Source of the DNA: Blastobasis lacticolella
Lineage: Eukaryota > Arthropoda > Insecta > Lepidoptera > Blastobasidae
Reading direction: 5' to 3'
Assembly: GCA_905147135.1 (NCBI GenBank)
Contig: LR990046.1
Location: 14,290,501-14,354,500 of the forward strand
DNA: 64,000 bases
Shown: one piece after another, positions 12,377 through 24,107 of the stretch
How positions within the stretch are numbered: the stretch's first letter is position 1
Layout of the letters: the number at the start of each line of letters is the position of its first letter
Notes under the pieces: model-generated
What the model was told of the DNA's origin: nothing
Database searches by the model: none
What the model saw: the letters and a program-made list of their open reading frames with translations, nothing else
Translations under genes and position numbers: made by a program

Positions 12377-13631
12377 TTAATTTTCCTTTTTATCGTCTTT
12401 GAATAAATGTTCTTTTGCTAGAGTATAAGCCAACCCAATTGTGAGTGCAGACACAACAGTGCCCTGGGCGGCCACTCTAAGCTGCATTAGGAATACGCTA
12501 GTACTCATTTGGCCTCTCGTCTTGTACTTGTAGATTCCAAAACCACATACTCCTATAAGTCCTAATATACCTGAAAACAAAAATCCAATTTACAATATTC
12601 TTATGTAAATTCAAAATCATCATATTCTGTAGTTAGTTCTATGGGGGTATGGGGTTCTATGTGGGGTTAGAAAGCAGCCCAATGCGTAGACTGATAAGAG
12701 TCCTATTAGATGACTAAATATTATAGGCAGACACAGTCAGTATCAGGGGCGCCCTGAGTGTATTTAGACTTATGAAATATGCATGAAATTTTGGTTTGTT
12801 TCTCTCTCCGCTCGGCTCGGAAATTTTGGTATATTGACATGCAGGTAGTGTGAATAAAAATAGAAATAAAAATGAGCGAGCATAGCAAGCTCCTAACTTT
12901 TCCAATTTTGGCTCTGATTGAAAAAAGACATTCATTCAGTATTTTCACTTCAGAAATCCTAGAGGATTTTAGTTGCACATATTTTACAACTTCAGAAATC
13001 CTAGAGGGTATTTTCTATTAAATTTTTTACAACTTTCTTGCCAAGTGTTAGAGGAGACTAAAATCCAGCAATAGACAGCAACTGATGGGTTCCATTAAAC
13101 CAGTATTACATTACACAATATCAAATGGCCCTAACTCTAATTTGTTCATACAATATTCACTAATGTACACACAACATTTTCTGTGTAATAGTGATGCACA
13201 ACCCTTTTTGAATAATTGAAGTGGTAGCAAGCCATAGTGACTATTTGATTGACGCAAGGGCTCCTGAAATTAGGTAGTGTAATACCAGTTTAAATGGTGA
13301 ATTCCAAGCTTTTAGTTACAGGATTTTAGGATCATAAAGGCCATATCACACTACGCCAATAGCTATGCCAGTCCAGCAAGAACAATTTATTTAACATTGG
13401 CTTATGCCAGCCAGTCCCATTGGTAATGCATTGCATTGTTTCTTACAGGACTGGTCCTGCTGTTGGGCTCGTGTGATTGCATTCATTACTTGCATGAAGG
13501 GCCTGCAGTATTTCAGGTAAATAATTAACAATCTTACCAACAATCATGAATGGAGAATCTTTCGATTTTCTTGCCAACCTGTCAGACTGCGTTTCCTCAT
13601 TGTACTCAAATATAGGCTTTGGATGCGACAT
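12377..13631 (-). CDS. HIGD1A-like: HIG1 domain family protein (HIGD1-type), copy 1
   Basis: Two coding exons on the minus strand, 13631-13538 and 12570-12377, split by a phase-1 intron with GT-AG borders, give 95 residues. HIG1-type proteins are small inner mitochondrial membrane proteins that associate with respiratory complexes III/IV and respond to hypoxia. Visible features are the N-terminal polar segment with ETQSDRLARKSKDSPFM, a first membrane segment (ILGLIGVCGFGIYKY), and a second one following the family motif RVAAQG (RVAAQGTVVSALTIGLAYTL). The length suits the family. Upstream, TTTACAG sits just before the start and a GTAATG donor lies near 13797, so a 5' UTR intron is likely. A second, related gene lies at 36641-38329. 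Confidence 0.93.
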
Positions 13632-13803
13632 TATTTAAAAATAATTTGTTCCCTGTAAATTATAAAAAGGATTTTAGGTGTACCTAGGTACTTTACAATA
13701 GAAACAAAAAACTTAAATGCTGTTGAGCATTTTACAACTGTACACAAATAATATTCTTGAAAGCTATTAAATTATATAATTTTTAAAATTTCCATTACCT
13801 TGC

Positions 13804-16075
13804 ATCAGATTTCCACACGAGAACGATTTTTAGCGAAATGAGAGATGACCTAATGTCAAATACGTCAAAGTGAATCATATGACACTGACAGACAAATGAC
13901 AACTTAATGCTATATACAGACTGCCAACGAACGGCAACGAAGATGATTAAATTCGGGCGTTCGGTGGCGAACGAAAAGCAGCATGTGACTTAAATAAAAT
14001 TAGCAGACTTGGACAAAAATATAGGTATAGGTCGACCAGGGACTTAGATTACTTTGACTGGTTGCGGAAAAATGAGTATACTAAAGTTATTTTACTGGCA
14101 ATAATAGACGAAATAAAAGGAAATGTACCTTGCCATTATTAAATGGCCTAGCCTTTACCACCGTCTTCGTTAAATACCTTCTAAAACTAGTCGATCTAAA
14201 CAGGAAACTGAAGAAATAACTATTGTGACAATGTCACTACGAAAGCGTCAAAATAAGTTCATAGGGATTCAAAGAGTAAAAAAAGTATCGATATCAATCG
14301 GTTCAATGTAATTTTAATATTTTTGTAGATATCCAGAAAAGAAGGGTTTACTGCTTCATGTCGAATGTCATGAGCCCGATGGCTGGTACCCCAAAGTCTA
14401 TAGCACCGATGTAGCTATAAAATTTCGACAAGTAATTATATTATCATCGTGAGGGATACCGCGATAAGGTTTAGGAGGCTCGTCTGCGCTGGTATTTATT
14501 TATTTATTTAGGACAACCGACAAGACTTTAATCATATAGTTAAAAATATGGTCAAGTGTTGCGAAAATCCCAGGGAGGGATACGTGGGGAAAAGGTGCCT
14601 GAAACTACCGGTATCAGAAAAGAGACCCCGTGGGTGGCTCAAGAACCCATGGATTGCCATCGCTGAGTCGGATTTTGGTTATGAATCATAGTCGTACATT
14701 CTTTCTAGGGTTTGAAGTTTTTAATCTACGTGCCATTAGTGTTTAGTATACCTATTAAGTCAATAAATATCCAACTAAGCGTAAAATGAATTTCTACAAT
14801 ATAGAAAAAAGCAATAAAAAAGAAATATAATACAATCACAAAACAACACCGAGCAGCGAATTGTGCTGTTTTTCAACTGCTTTATTTTATATCGATACAT
14901 TTACTAAGAGTATAAACCGTAACACACTCAAACAAATGAAAGAATTGTAATAGAAATTTTGTATGGGTGATGAACCAACTTAACTTCTCCGATATTTCTT
15001 AGGTAGGTATTAGACAGGCATGATGTTGAAAGACCGTTAGCATTAATTCAAACCCCATTTTCTACCCATGAAACTAAACAACTTTCCCCAAGAAACATAC
15101 CCGCGGAAATGACTTCATAATTTCGCTACCTAAAATAAATAATTAATTGCGACGCGCAATGTTCATCGTCCGGCGCACGCCTCTCGCTCGCCCGTGTGAC
15201 CAGTGGCCACTGACGTCGCGCGGCCGGCTGCTTTACATTGCGCACTTTAACTTAAATTGCATTTATTTCAACTTAAATTTGAACTTTGAGTGTCTAAATT
15301 AATTGTGAACGATGTAGTTATCGATACTTGATATTTTTTAGTACAAAAATTCAATATTTTTTTAAAAAGAATCTCGATTTCTGCCTAAACTATGAGTTTC
15401 CGAATGTTTCTTGGGGAACGTTGTTAAGTTTCATGGGTAGAACATAAGTACATCCATCCATCCATATAATATTAGTAGGATAGGATGTATGTACACGGGA
15501 ACATAAATAGGTAATATTTATTATTTGCTTAACGTTTTATTCAATAAAAATATATCGATATGTAAAATTGGACGATCACATCACTGTCCATCTGACATTC
15601 TTATAGCGTCATATGAATTTGATAACAGATTATACTACTTCCGGTGGTGCTACATAAAACGCAGAACTAGCGCCACAATTGACAGATCACCTCTGTCGCT
15701 GGTCAAGCTTTAAGATAGCTACCTACCTTTATGTCTAGACTTGCAATTATTTTTTGCCTGCGCGGTTCTCTGTCGTTTTATTATCTTGCCTGTTTGATTC
15801 TACCAAACTCTAGTTTTCACTAAACATAGGAATCACCTAAGTCCTATGCCAAAATAGTTACTTAGGAATTGCTTAAGACGAAAATATTCTAAATTAATCT
15901 AACATGTGAGTTGCGTTTAGGGAGTCGTCTTCCCGAATCTTGCAGTCAGATCGCGAGTCACGTACACACACGTACACACACAAATGAGTGAACCAAATCC
16001 TTAATACATACTTACATGATTTTGAAATGGCAAACACGTGATCGAAACTTTACGGTGATACGATTGCCTAAAGAT
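13804..16075. other. Intergenic DNA with decayed RTE remains
   Basis: Around 14450-14490 a segment reads like the conserved VRDI-DK-EARLRW region of RTE-type proteins, then a T/A-rich insertion follows, then 14580-14660 resembles the RCLKLPV...KRPRGWLKNPW region. All are broken by stops. GC-rich sequence near 15165-15245 could be regulatory but has no gene next to it. Otherwise nothing is supported. Confidence 0.45.
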
Positions 16076-16085
16076 AAGAGTTTCC

Positions 16086-16127
16086 AGTGGTGTGTGGCGC
16101 CGCCACTGTGGTGTGTGGCGCCGCCAC
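16086..16127 (+). repeat. Two tandem 21-bp units at the RTE 5' end
   Basis: The unit (A/T)GTGGTGTGTGGCGCCGCCAC occurs twice without a gap at the first base of the element. Each copy can fold as GTGGC-GCC-GCCAC. Repeated 5' units may carry promoter function in some LINEs; here that is only an inference from position. Confidence 0.75.
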
Positions 16128-16275
16128 TTAAAAGAATAGCACCACCCCATCTCTTCCCGTGGGTGTCGTAAGAGGCGACTAAGGGAATAACCCGGAAGAT
16201 GGGCAGCAGCATCTTTCGGGTACATTTACATCTACTGCACTGCGATCGCCAACCCGCCTGCCAAGCGTGGCGATT

Positions 16276-19269
16276 ATGGCAACCCCCCCCCCGATGACAA
16301 GCACACACAGGCCACGGCCCCCAGTACCCGGCGGCCCCGCTATTCCGGACTATGGTAGCGGTCACGGTAACGGCGGGGCAGGGGGTGCGAAGAATCACCG
16401 GATGCGACCAGGCTACCACAAAGCACGACCACTGGCCCTGGCAACATACAATGTCCAGACACTGCGGACCGACGAAAAGCTCGTGGAACTGGAGGAAGTG
16501 GTAAGCAGATTAAATTGGGATATTATAGGGTTATCTGAAGTCCGAAGAAAGGGGGAGGACTCGATAATCCTAAAGTCCGGAAATCTGCTTTACTTCCGGG
16601 AGGGCGACCAACTGTCCCTAGGTGGTGTCGGGTTCCTCGTCCACAAATCCCTCGTGAACAACATCGTCAAAATCGAGAGTGTGTCGTCTAGGGTAGCGTA
16701 CCTTATACTCAGAATTACCAAGCGGTATTCGTTGAAGGTCATACAGGTCTACGCACCGACTTCGACTCACTCCGACGATGAAGTGGAGGCTATGTATGAG
16801 GATATTTCTACAGCCATGCATACCTCCAAGACACATTATACCGTTGTCATGGGGGATTTCAACGCGAAACTGGGCAAACGAGGCGGAGACGAGTTGAGAG
16901 TGGGGCAATTTGGAGTTGGAAGTCGGAACGCCCGTGGCCAGATGCTGGCCGGCTTTATGGAGAAGGAGGGACTCTTTATGATGAACTCATTTTTCAGGAA
17001 GCCGGATCATCGCAGATGGACGTGGGTTAGTCCCGATGGTGTCACAAAAAATGAGATTGACTTCATCCTATCTACGAAACGGCATATATTCAATGATGTC
17101 TCGGTGATCAATAGCGTTAAAATTGGCAGTGATCACCGCTTGGTAAGAGGCACATTGAATATTAATCCCCAGCTGGAAAGATCGAGATTGATGAGGTCCA
17201 CGCTCCGGCCTGTACCCATCCAAATCCAAAACCCCGAGAGCTTTCAACTCGAATTACAAAATCGCTTCGAGTGCCTAGGAGAGTGCGTCGACGTGGACGA
17301 CTATAATAACAGGTTCGTGGAAACTGTCTATACGGTTGGGTCAAAGTTTTATAAGGCCTGCCGTACAAACAGAACAAACAAAATCTCTGACGATACCCTC
17401 AAACTCATCGAAGAAAGACGCGGAATGACTCTGCAATCCCCTGATGATGTCTCTCAATTTAGGCGACTTAATCGACAGATCTCCAAGTCTCTGACTCGCG
17501 ACATACGCCGCTTTAATACTACCAATATTGAGGCGGCGATCGAGCGGAACAAAGGCTCTAAAGTCTTTGCGAGAGATCTGTCGATTGGACAGAGCCAGTT
17601 GACGAGACTGAAAACGGATGACGGCAGAGTGGTTTCGACCAAGTCCGAGGTTTTGAGGGAAGTCGAGAGGTTCTATGGACAGTTATACACGACAACACGG
17701 GCACCTGTTACCAGTATGGCAAAAGACCCCAGAGCCAAGTTGACCCGACACTACACCGAAGATATCCCGGACATCAGCCTGTACGAGATTAGTATGGCTC
17801 TCAAACAGCTTAAGAACAACAAGGCGCCGGGTGATGATGGAATTACGGCTGAGCTTCTGAAAGCTGGTGGCAAACCTGTGCTTAAGACCCTTCAGAAGCT
17901 GTTCAATTCCGTCATCCTCGAGGGCAAAACGCCGGAAGCATGGCACAGAAGCATAGTGATATTGTTCTTCAAGAAAGGTGATAAGGCTCTCTTGAAGAAC
18001 TTCAGACCAATATCGCTACTGACCCATGTCTATAAGCTGTTTTCGAGAGTCATTACGAATCGTCTCGCACGCAGGTTTGATGACTTCCAGCCTCCCGAAC
18101 AAGCCGGATTCCGAAAAGGTTTTAGTACCATAGACCACATACATACGCTGCGGCAGGTTGTACAGAAGACCGAAGAGTATAACCGGCCATTATGCTTGGC
18201 GTTTGTGGACTATGAGAAAGCCTTCGATTCGATCGAAACTTGGGCGGTGCTCCAGTCTCTACAGCGGTGCCAAATTGACTATCGATACATCGAAGCATTG
18301 AAGTGTTTGTACAAAAACGCCACTATGTCAGTTCGTCTCCAGGACAAGACCACAGAACCTATTCAGCTGCAGCGAGGTGTTAGACAAGGTGATGTCATAT
18401 CTCCGAAGTTGTTTACCGCTGCACTGGAGGATATCTTTAGGCTTCTGGACTGGGACGGACTTGGCATCAATATTAACGGCGAGTACCTCACGCACCTCAG
18501 ATTTGCTGACGATATCGTAGTCATGGCTGAAACCCTGGAAGACTTGGGCAAAATGCTCGATGACCTCTGTAGTGCCTCTCAACAAGTAGGTCTTAAAATG
18601 AACATGGACAAGACGAAAATTATGTCGAATGTCCATGTTGTGCCTACTCCAGTGACAGTTGGAGGCACTCCACTTGAAGTTGTTGACGACTATACATACC
18701 TAGGACAAATAGTCCGGCTAGGTAGGTCCAATTTCGAGAAAGAGGTCAATCGACGAATCCAACTCGGTTGGGCAGCGTTCGGGAAGCTACGCCACATATT
18801 TTCGTCCCAATTACCGCAGTGTCTTAAGACGAAGGTCTTTGACCAATGTGTGTTGCCAGTGATGACTTACGGAGCTGAAACGTGGCCACTCACTATGGGC
18901 CTTATAAGAAAGCTCACTGTTACCCAAAGGGCAATGGAAAGAGCTATGCTCGGAGTTTCTTTGCGCGATCGAGTCAGAAATGAGGAGATCCGCAAGCGAA
19001 CCAAGGTCACCGACATAGCTCTAAGGATTGCCAGACTGAAGTGGCAGTGGGCAGGGCACATAGCTCGAAGAACAGATGGCCGATGGGGCAGTAAAGTTCT
19101 CGAGTGGCGACCACGTACCGGTAGACGCAGCGTGGGTAGGCCTCCTACAAGGTGGACCGACGACCTGGTAAGGATCGCAGGTACCAGCTGGATGCGGAAA
19201 GCACAGGACCGGTCTTTGTGGAGATCTCTGGGGGAGGCCTATGCCCAGCAGTGGGCGTCTTCTGGCTGA
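16276..19269 (+). CDS. RTE-type endonuclease/reverse transcriptase, intact ORF
   Basis: It encodes an apurinic-type endonuclease joined to a reverse transcriptase, which nicks the target and copies the element RNA in place. The frame is open from 16183; 16276 is the first ATG and gives 997 residues. Endonuclease motifs: TYNVQTLR (from about 57), LSEVRRKGED, GDFNAKLG (about 193) and SDHRLVRG (about 285). Reverse transcriptase motifs: NNKAPGDDGI, FRPISLLTHVYK, QAGFRKGFSTIDH, VDYEKAFDSI (about 646), GVRQGDVISPKLF and the catalytic FADD (about 743). The C-terminal part holds WPLTMGL, RLKWQWAGHIARR and GRPPTRWTDDL, shared with the two truncated copies in the window. No stop, frameshift or missing catalytic residue is seen, so the product may be functional. 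Confidence 0.95.
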   Translation: MATPPPMTSTHRPRPPVPGGPAIPDYGSGHGNGGAGGAKNHRMRPGYHKARPLALATYNVQTLRTDEKLVELEEVVSRLNWDIIGLSEVRRKGEDSIILKSGNLLYFREGDQLSLGGVGFLVHKSLVNNIVKIESVSSRVAYLILRITKRYSLKVIQVYAPTSTHSDDEVEAMYEDISTAMHTSKTHYTVVMGDFNAKLGKRGGDELRVGQFGVGSRNARGQMLAGFMEKEGLFMMNSFFRKPDHRRWTWVSPDGVTKNEIDFILSTKRHIFNDVSVINSVKIGSDHRLVRGTLNINPQLERSRLMRSTLRPVPIQIQNPESFQLELQNRFECLGECVDVDDYNNRFVETVYTVGSKFYKACRTNRTNKISDDTLKLIEERRGMTLQSPDDVSQFRRLNRQISKSLTRDIRRFNTTNIEAAIERNKGSKVFARDLSIGQSQLTRLKTDDGRVVSTKSEVLREVERFYGQLYTTTRAPVTSMAKDPRAKLTRHYTEDIPDISLYEISMALKQLKNNKAPGDDGITAELLKAGGKPVLKTLQKLFNSVILEGKTPEAWHRSIVILFFKKGDKALLKNFRPISLLTHVYKLFSRVITNRLARRFDDFQPPEQAGFRKGFSTIDHIHTLRQVVQKTEEYNRPLCLAFVDYEKAFDSIETWAVLQSLQRCQIDYRYIEALKCLYKNATMSVRLQDKTTEPIQLQRGVRQGDVISPKLFTAALEDIFRLLDWDGLGININGEYLTHLRFADDIVVMAETLEDLGKMLDDLCSASQQVGLKMNMDKTKIMSNVHVVPTPVTVGGTPLEVVDDYTYLGQIVRLGRSNFEKEVNRRIQLGWAAFGKLRHIFSSQLPQCLKTKVFDQCVLPVMTYGAETWPLTMGLIRKLTVTQRAMERAMLGVSLRDRVRNEEIRKRTKVTDIALRIARLKWQWAGHIARRTDGRWGSKVLEWRPRTGRRSVGRPPTRWTDDLVRIAGTSWMRKAQDRSLWRSLGEAYAQQWASSG

Positions 19270-19296
19270 TGATGATGATGATGATGAAGAGTTTCC

Positions 19297-19930
19297 TTGT
19301 TAAGTAATGAATGCTTAAATCGAGGGATCATGCTATTGTAAATTGGCGGTGCAACTGTCCGCCGGTGCCGGTGTAGCACTTGGCGTTGTACATCGCCTTG
19401 CTTATGCATGGCCAAAGAAATTGGACCCTATGTCCAATGAGCCGTTTTCAAGAACAGCTTTTCAAATATAATAATAATAATAATTTCTTTATTTCAGGAA
19501 AATCCTATATAAAAATACAATATAAAGCTTAAAACTAAATATAACAATAAATTAAATAAAATAAAATTATATTATTAAGTTATTGAGTAGGCACAAAATA
19601 TATACCTACAGTCTTTTTGTCATTTTTTGTTCGTATTTTGGTGCACGCTGAGCCAATGCCTATAGAACTGACTCCTACAGTCACACGCGATTAGTTGCAA
19701 TAATTCGTTACCTGAGTCACGCACCCTCTGCAACATGGAAGCAATCCCACTACGTAGTATTGCAAAAAAGTCAGGGACCCCTGCTTGAGCAAACATCTCC
19801 GATGCGCTGCAATAACTTGGTAGGCGCATCATGATGCGAAATGCATCATTATACTGAACCCGAAGAATGCCAAAGGCTCTTCTAGTGTACTTGGTCCAGA
19901 GCTGGCAAGTATAAAAACTTTGACAAAATA
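19297..19930. other. DNA between two RTE insertions
   Basis: AT-rich with an ATA/ATT run near 19467-19495. The minus-strand frame at 19620-19946 (RRAFGILRVQYNDAFRIMMRLP) resembles the C-terminal part of a non-LTR reverse transcriptase and is probably a fragment of another element. No host gene is seen. Confidence 0.45.
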
Positions 19931-20310
19931 CTATAAGAAAGCTCACTGTTACCCAAAGGGAAAGAGCTATGCTCGGAGTTTCTTCGCGAGATCGAATAAG
20001 AAATCAGGAGATCCGCGAACCAAGGTCACCGACATAGCTCTAAGGATTGCCAGACTGAAGTGGCAGTGGGCAGGGCACGTAGTTCGAAGAACAGATCTCC
20101 GATGGAGCAGTAAAGTTCTCCAGTTGCGACCACATACCGGAAGACGCAGCGTGGGTAGGCCTCCTACAAGGTGGACCGACGACCTGATAAAGATCGCAGG
20201 TACCAGCTGAATGCGAAAAGCAAAGGACCGGCCTTTATGGAGATCTATGGGGGAGGCCTATGCCCAGCAGTGGGCGTCTTCTGGCTGATATGATGATGAT
20301 GATGATGATG
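19931..20310 (+). mobile_element. 5'-truncated copy of the same RTE family
   Basis: It starts at the segment equivalent to 18902 of the full element and runs to the same end (GAGGCCTATGCCCAGCAGTG, then the TGATGATG tail). Compared with the full element it lacks bases near CAAAGGG...GAAAGAGC and GATCCGC...GAACC, which shift the frame. It lacks both catalytic domains. Truncation at the 5' end is usual for target-primed reverse transcription. Confidence 0.9.
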
Positions 20311-20764
20311 ATATGTATTCTACAATGTTATATTTATTGATAAAACTAGATCTAATAAAAACTTGAAATTTATGTCAATAGAACGAAACATAAAATTCAC
20401 TCCCATTAAGTTAAGAGTTAACCAACTTCATGTCGTCCAAAATCATACATTTCAGTCCATTGTACTGGATAGGCTCTACGCCATCGATGTTGTGACAGCA
20501 TTCTACTCTATTGTCTCAAGATGGCGACGTTCTATTGGAGATCGGCGGTACGCCATTTGACTTACAGTAATAGTGCAAGTTTTATAGTAAAACCTTTCAT
20601 AATTTTTTTAACGACAAAGCTACATTATTTTAGTACTTGCAGTTCTACCCATTACTTAATTTGTTTTGAATAAATATGCTTGGACAAATTCACACAGCGC
20701 CATCTAGCTCCAAAGTAAGCAAAGCCTGTATTATGGGTGTTAGATAACTGATAAACTACGTATA
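20311..20764. other. Intergenic DNA, no gene seen
   Basis: Only short frames are present. The (TGA)n tail of the RTE copy gives way to AT-rich sequence without clear repeats. Confidence 0.5.
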
Positions 20765-20893
20765 TACTTTTTTAAATACATACTACACCCGGACCTGTAA
20801 CAGAAATTAAAATTCATCATCCGTGAATTGAATCCGGGACCTCTTCGTGGCAGACCGGCATGATAACAAACTGAACCACTCCGGACGTCAAAA
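20765..20893 (-). repeat. tRNA-derived SINE, family copy 1
   Basis: On the minus strand a tRNA-like head (CCGGAGTGGTTCAGTTTGTT, then GGTCCCGGATTCAATTCACG as a degraded B box) is followed by GATGAATTTTAATT and a GGTCCGGGTGTA segment. The same arrangement occurs at 22680-22800 and 60300-60440. No function as a tRNA is expected. Confidence 0.7.
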
Positions 20894-22679
20894 GTAAATT
20901 ATTCTCTGATACCTATATAAGCGAATTTTTTCATCTGAGTGTCTGTCATATGTGACGTCATTGCGATACCTAATGTTTAAAGATAGCGACATTCAATTCG
21001 AGTTAGGTGGTTAAGCTCCAGGACAGTGTAGTTAGGAATAGACGTGAGCGGGTCGCGGTCATGACTCATTCAAATAATAAGGCCGCCAAGCTGTGTTGGC
21101 GTGGTCGGTGCCTTTGGTGTTTTTAATAATACAAAATATTCTCGAGCTCACAATTTTCTTGTAGATCTTAAATAGAAATTTTTATAATATAAAATAAAAA
21201 TTCATTTATGTAACAGTCAATTTATTAAGGTGATTTCTTCTGCAAAGGCACTAATATTGAACATTATTAGAGTCAACAATTACACTAATAACTTTCCATA
21301 CATCCGATATTAACTAATCAATCTAATTATCAATCAGTCAGTACATAATTGTACTTTTAGATGAAATCTACAGTTAATTATCTCTATATTGGTCCAATAG
21401 TACCTGTAATGGAAACCCTGTTCGATCCGAAGTACCTACCTATCCAACTCGCATCAACATTATCATCGACCCCTTGTCCTGCCCTTAGTTGTACATATAC
21501 AGTATTATATTGAACAACATCTTTACGTTTTATACTGTAAACAACACTCGTAATAGATAAATACAACAAGTTGATCTCATTCCATTCCATTATCGCCGTA
21601 GGGCGCATCTGATTGCATGCCAATTTTCGCTCACCAGCTTGGCAAAGACTGGCTTCCCTCTCAGGCGGCCGACCCCACCTTTCCCACGATATAGGGTCGG
21701 CAAAACATGTTTCTTTTCAACATTGTAAGTATGTACATTGGTTTACGAGTAGTCCGATGTTTCGATTTTATATATCTAATATTGACCGCGATAGTGTTCA
21801 ATCATTGCGTGTTTTCTCTCGCTCCCATTTAATTTCAACCGTTGTCTCTGCATAAACTCTTTTTCCATCCATCTTTTTCCGTTGTCAACCTCATTTCAAA
21901 TATAAGTATAACACTGTTAGTTAATTATTATGTACATTAGAAAATCAGAATTGATTTTAAGATTGACATTGTTTTAATTTTACTGTATATTTAAATTTTT
22001 ATAACTTTAATGTGTCTAATAACTAATTTAATTTATCATTTATTGTTCTGCACATGTGATATTGCACTCTTAAATGTTTAATAATGATTATTATATTACC
22101 TACCTTTCCTTTTATGGATCGAACAGAGGATCAAGAGAAAGATATTGTTATACGTCGTGTAAAAAATAAGCTGCAAAATAGGTATAATAAAATTACCGCA
22201 AACTAATATAGACATAAGTGCAATAATAATAATTAACATAATAAAAACTTATTTACAAGGGCTTAGATTTTCTTTGTTTAAACTGTACATTAAAAGCTAG
22301 GGTCTTCCTCAATCTTTTTTTTTACAGTTTATTGTACACATGAAAGTTTAAGGAAAAATACAAAGTTATAGATAACACAACAGGCGCTACTAATTTCTAA
22401 GAAGAAATCTCTTCCAACAGGCCTAATAATTAATTAATAATTTAATTACTAAAACTGCCGATATTGAAATAAAAATGATCTATATCAATGGATGAGCAAG
22501 CGCAACGTACTCTAACATTTTGATTCTTAAAAGCCTGATCCTAATAAAATTAAATTTAAATCTAATTATAAGCAAGCGCAGGAAGCTCGAAATTTTTTAC
22601 TTATTGACCCTGAAAAATCTTTCCGCTATTACTATAAAAGAAACAACGCCATCAACTTTTTTTCTACATACTTATTATA
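20894..22679. other. Intergenic DNA, no gene seen
   Basis: Mostly AT-rich. Short frames at 21384-21623 and 21613-21855 lack any motif. No element with clear ends was found. Confidence 0.5.
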
Positions 22680-22800
22680 AATATGGAACACCCAGACCCA
22701 CAACAAAAATTAAAATTAATCTTTTTAATGCTGGGAATCCAACCGGGAATCGACCTATTGCGTGATAAACCACTGAATCACTTGTCAGAATAAAAATTCT
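22680..22800 (-). repeat. tRNA-derived SINE, family copy 2 (degraded)
   Basis: On the minus strand it reads GATTCAGTGGTTTATCACGC, then GGTTGGATTCCCAG as the B-box region, then TTAATTTTAATTTTTGTTG and GGGTCTGGGTGTTCC, in the same order as the copies at 20765-20893 and 60300-60440. Confidence 0.6.
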
Positions 22801-22945
22801 TCCAGTTAAAATATATTGTTCTAACTATTCATTAGCTAGAGCCACGAGCTCGGCATTTTGGCTCTCAAAAGCTTGCATGAGACGAATTCGAAGATCGGGA
22901 CAAATTCGTGGTGAACCAGTGATAGCGAGACTGCAGTCGCCGATT

Positions 22946-22971
22946 TCTCTCTCTCTCTCTCTCTCTCTCTC
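22946..22971. repeat. (TC)n microsatellite
   Basis: Thirteen uninterrupted TC units. A simple repeat with no associated gene. Confidence 0.95.
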
Positions 22972-24107
22972 AGCCTAAACCTCGGTCTTTTAGCCTCATC
23001 TGCCGACGGCTATCCTCTTAAGTGGCAAAAAGAAATACTAAACTCCTAAATAATAAATTATGATTAAAACTTATTTTCTATAATAGTAAATTCAAACCTT
23101 AAGGTTTTAAAGGACACCTCTTCATACAAATCTGGGCCTAGGTGTTAACAAGATGAAAGCAGTGTATATTTAAAGAGTACCTACATGCCAACTAACAATT
23201 ATCGAAATGTAGTAGTCGAAGTACAGATAATTTTGTCTTAATGTTACATTGGGAGTGCCTCCGCTGCCGGCGCCGGCCCCCCAAAAAGTTCCTGAGCTCG
23301 CTCATTCATTACTTTGTGACATTATGTTAACACTAGCACTTTTGAGATAAAATCTGAAAAATTTCGAGCTCGTTGCGCTCGTTTATTGTTTTGATGATAT
23401 ACGAGTACACTGCCCGCTCTACGTGCTCAATCCAGATTTCAAGAGTGCAATCGATGAAAATATGAGAGCAGACTTTTAAACGAGTCTGCCTTTGCTTAGT
23501 CAAATGGACTCATATCTTTTTGTTAAATCTTCTGTTCTCTATTTATTCTAAATTTATTAGTAAGTAAAAATTTTATTTGTGTATGTATACCTAACATTTT
23601 TGACTAGGTTTTAAGTTTGTGAAGAGATATATAGGTACCTACTGTATGTAATAGTGTTAAATTATATTATTTAAGTAATAAAAAAAATATAACGGTTGTA
23701 TGGTGTACCTCTAAAATGATCTACTTTCGTAGTTGTACCTATAACACAAAAAGTTTGCGGGACGCTGCTGTACAGAACAATCATCAAGCATGCTTGTTTC
23801 GCACATGACCATTTTTTATTTCTAAGTAGGTACCTACTGGGTAAGTAACAACTAACATTAATATATAAACTTAACAAGATATCCTATACAATAAATAAAA
23901 AAAATAAGCAAGTAGTTCAAAACTGAGATACCTAGATCTTGCTAATCTAAAAACATTGGGCAAAATTAGCAAAACTTGCTAGATAAAATGTATCATCCAA
24001 AAATATGACAATATAACCTGGATCCCGATTCTCTAAGTTGTAGGTACCTTTTGTATCTATTTGCTTGAAGAAAAATATTTGCAGGCTTGTAGTTTGTATT
24101 AGGTTAG

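Larger units (their letters stand above)
16076..19296 (+). mobile_element. Full-length RTE-clade non-LTR retrotransposon with target-site duplication
   Basis: The same 10 bases, AAGAGTTTCC, lie at 16076-16085 and 19287-19296, so the insertion is 16086-19286 (3,201 bp). It opens with two adjacent 21-bp repeats (16086-16127) and carries one long open frame. It ends within 20 bases of the stop in a TGATGATGATG triplet tail, as RTE-clade elements do instead of a poly(A) tail. No internal break is visible. The exact duplication and open frame indicate a recent, full-length insertion. Shorter relatives lie at 19931-20310 (+) and 57377-57907 (-). Confidence 0.93.
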
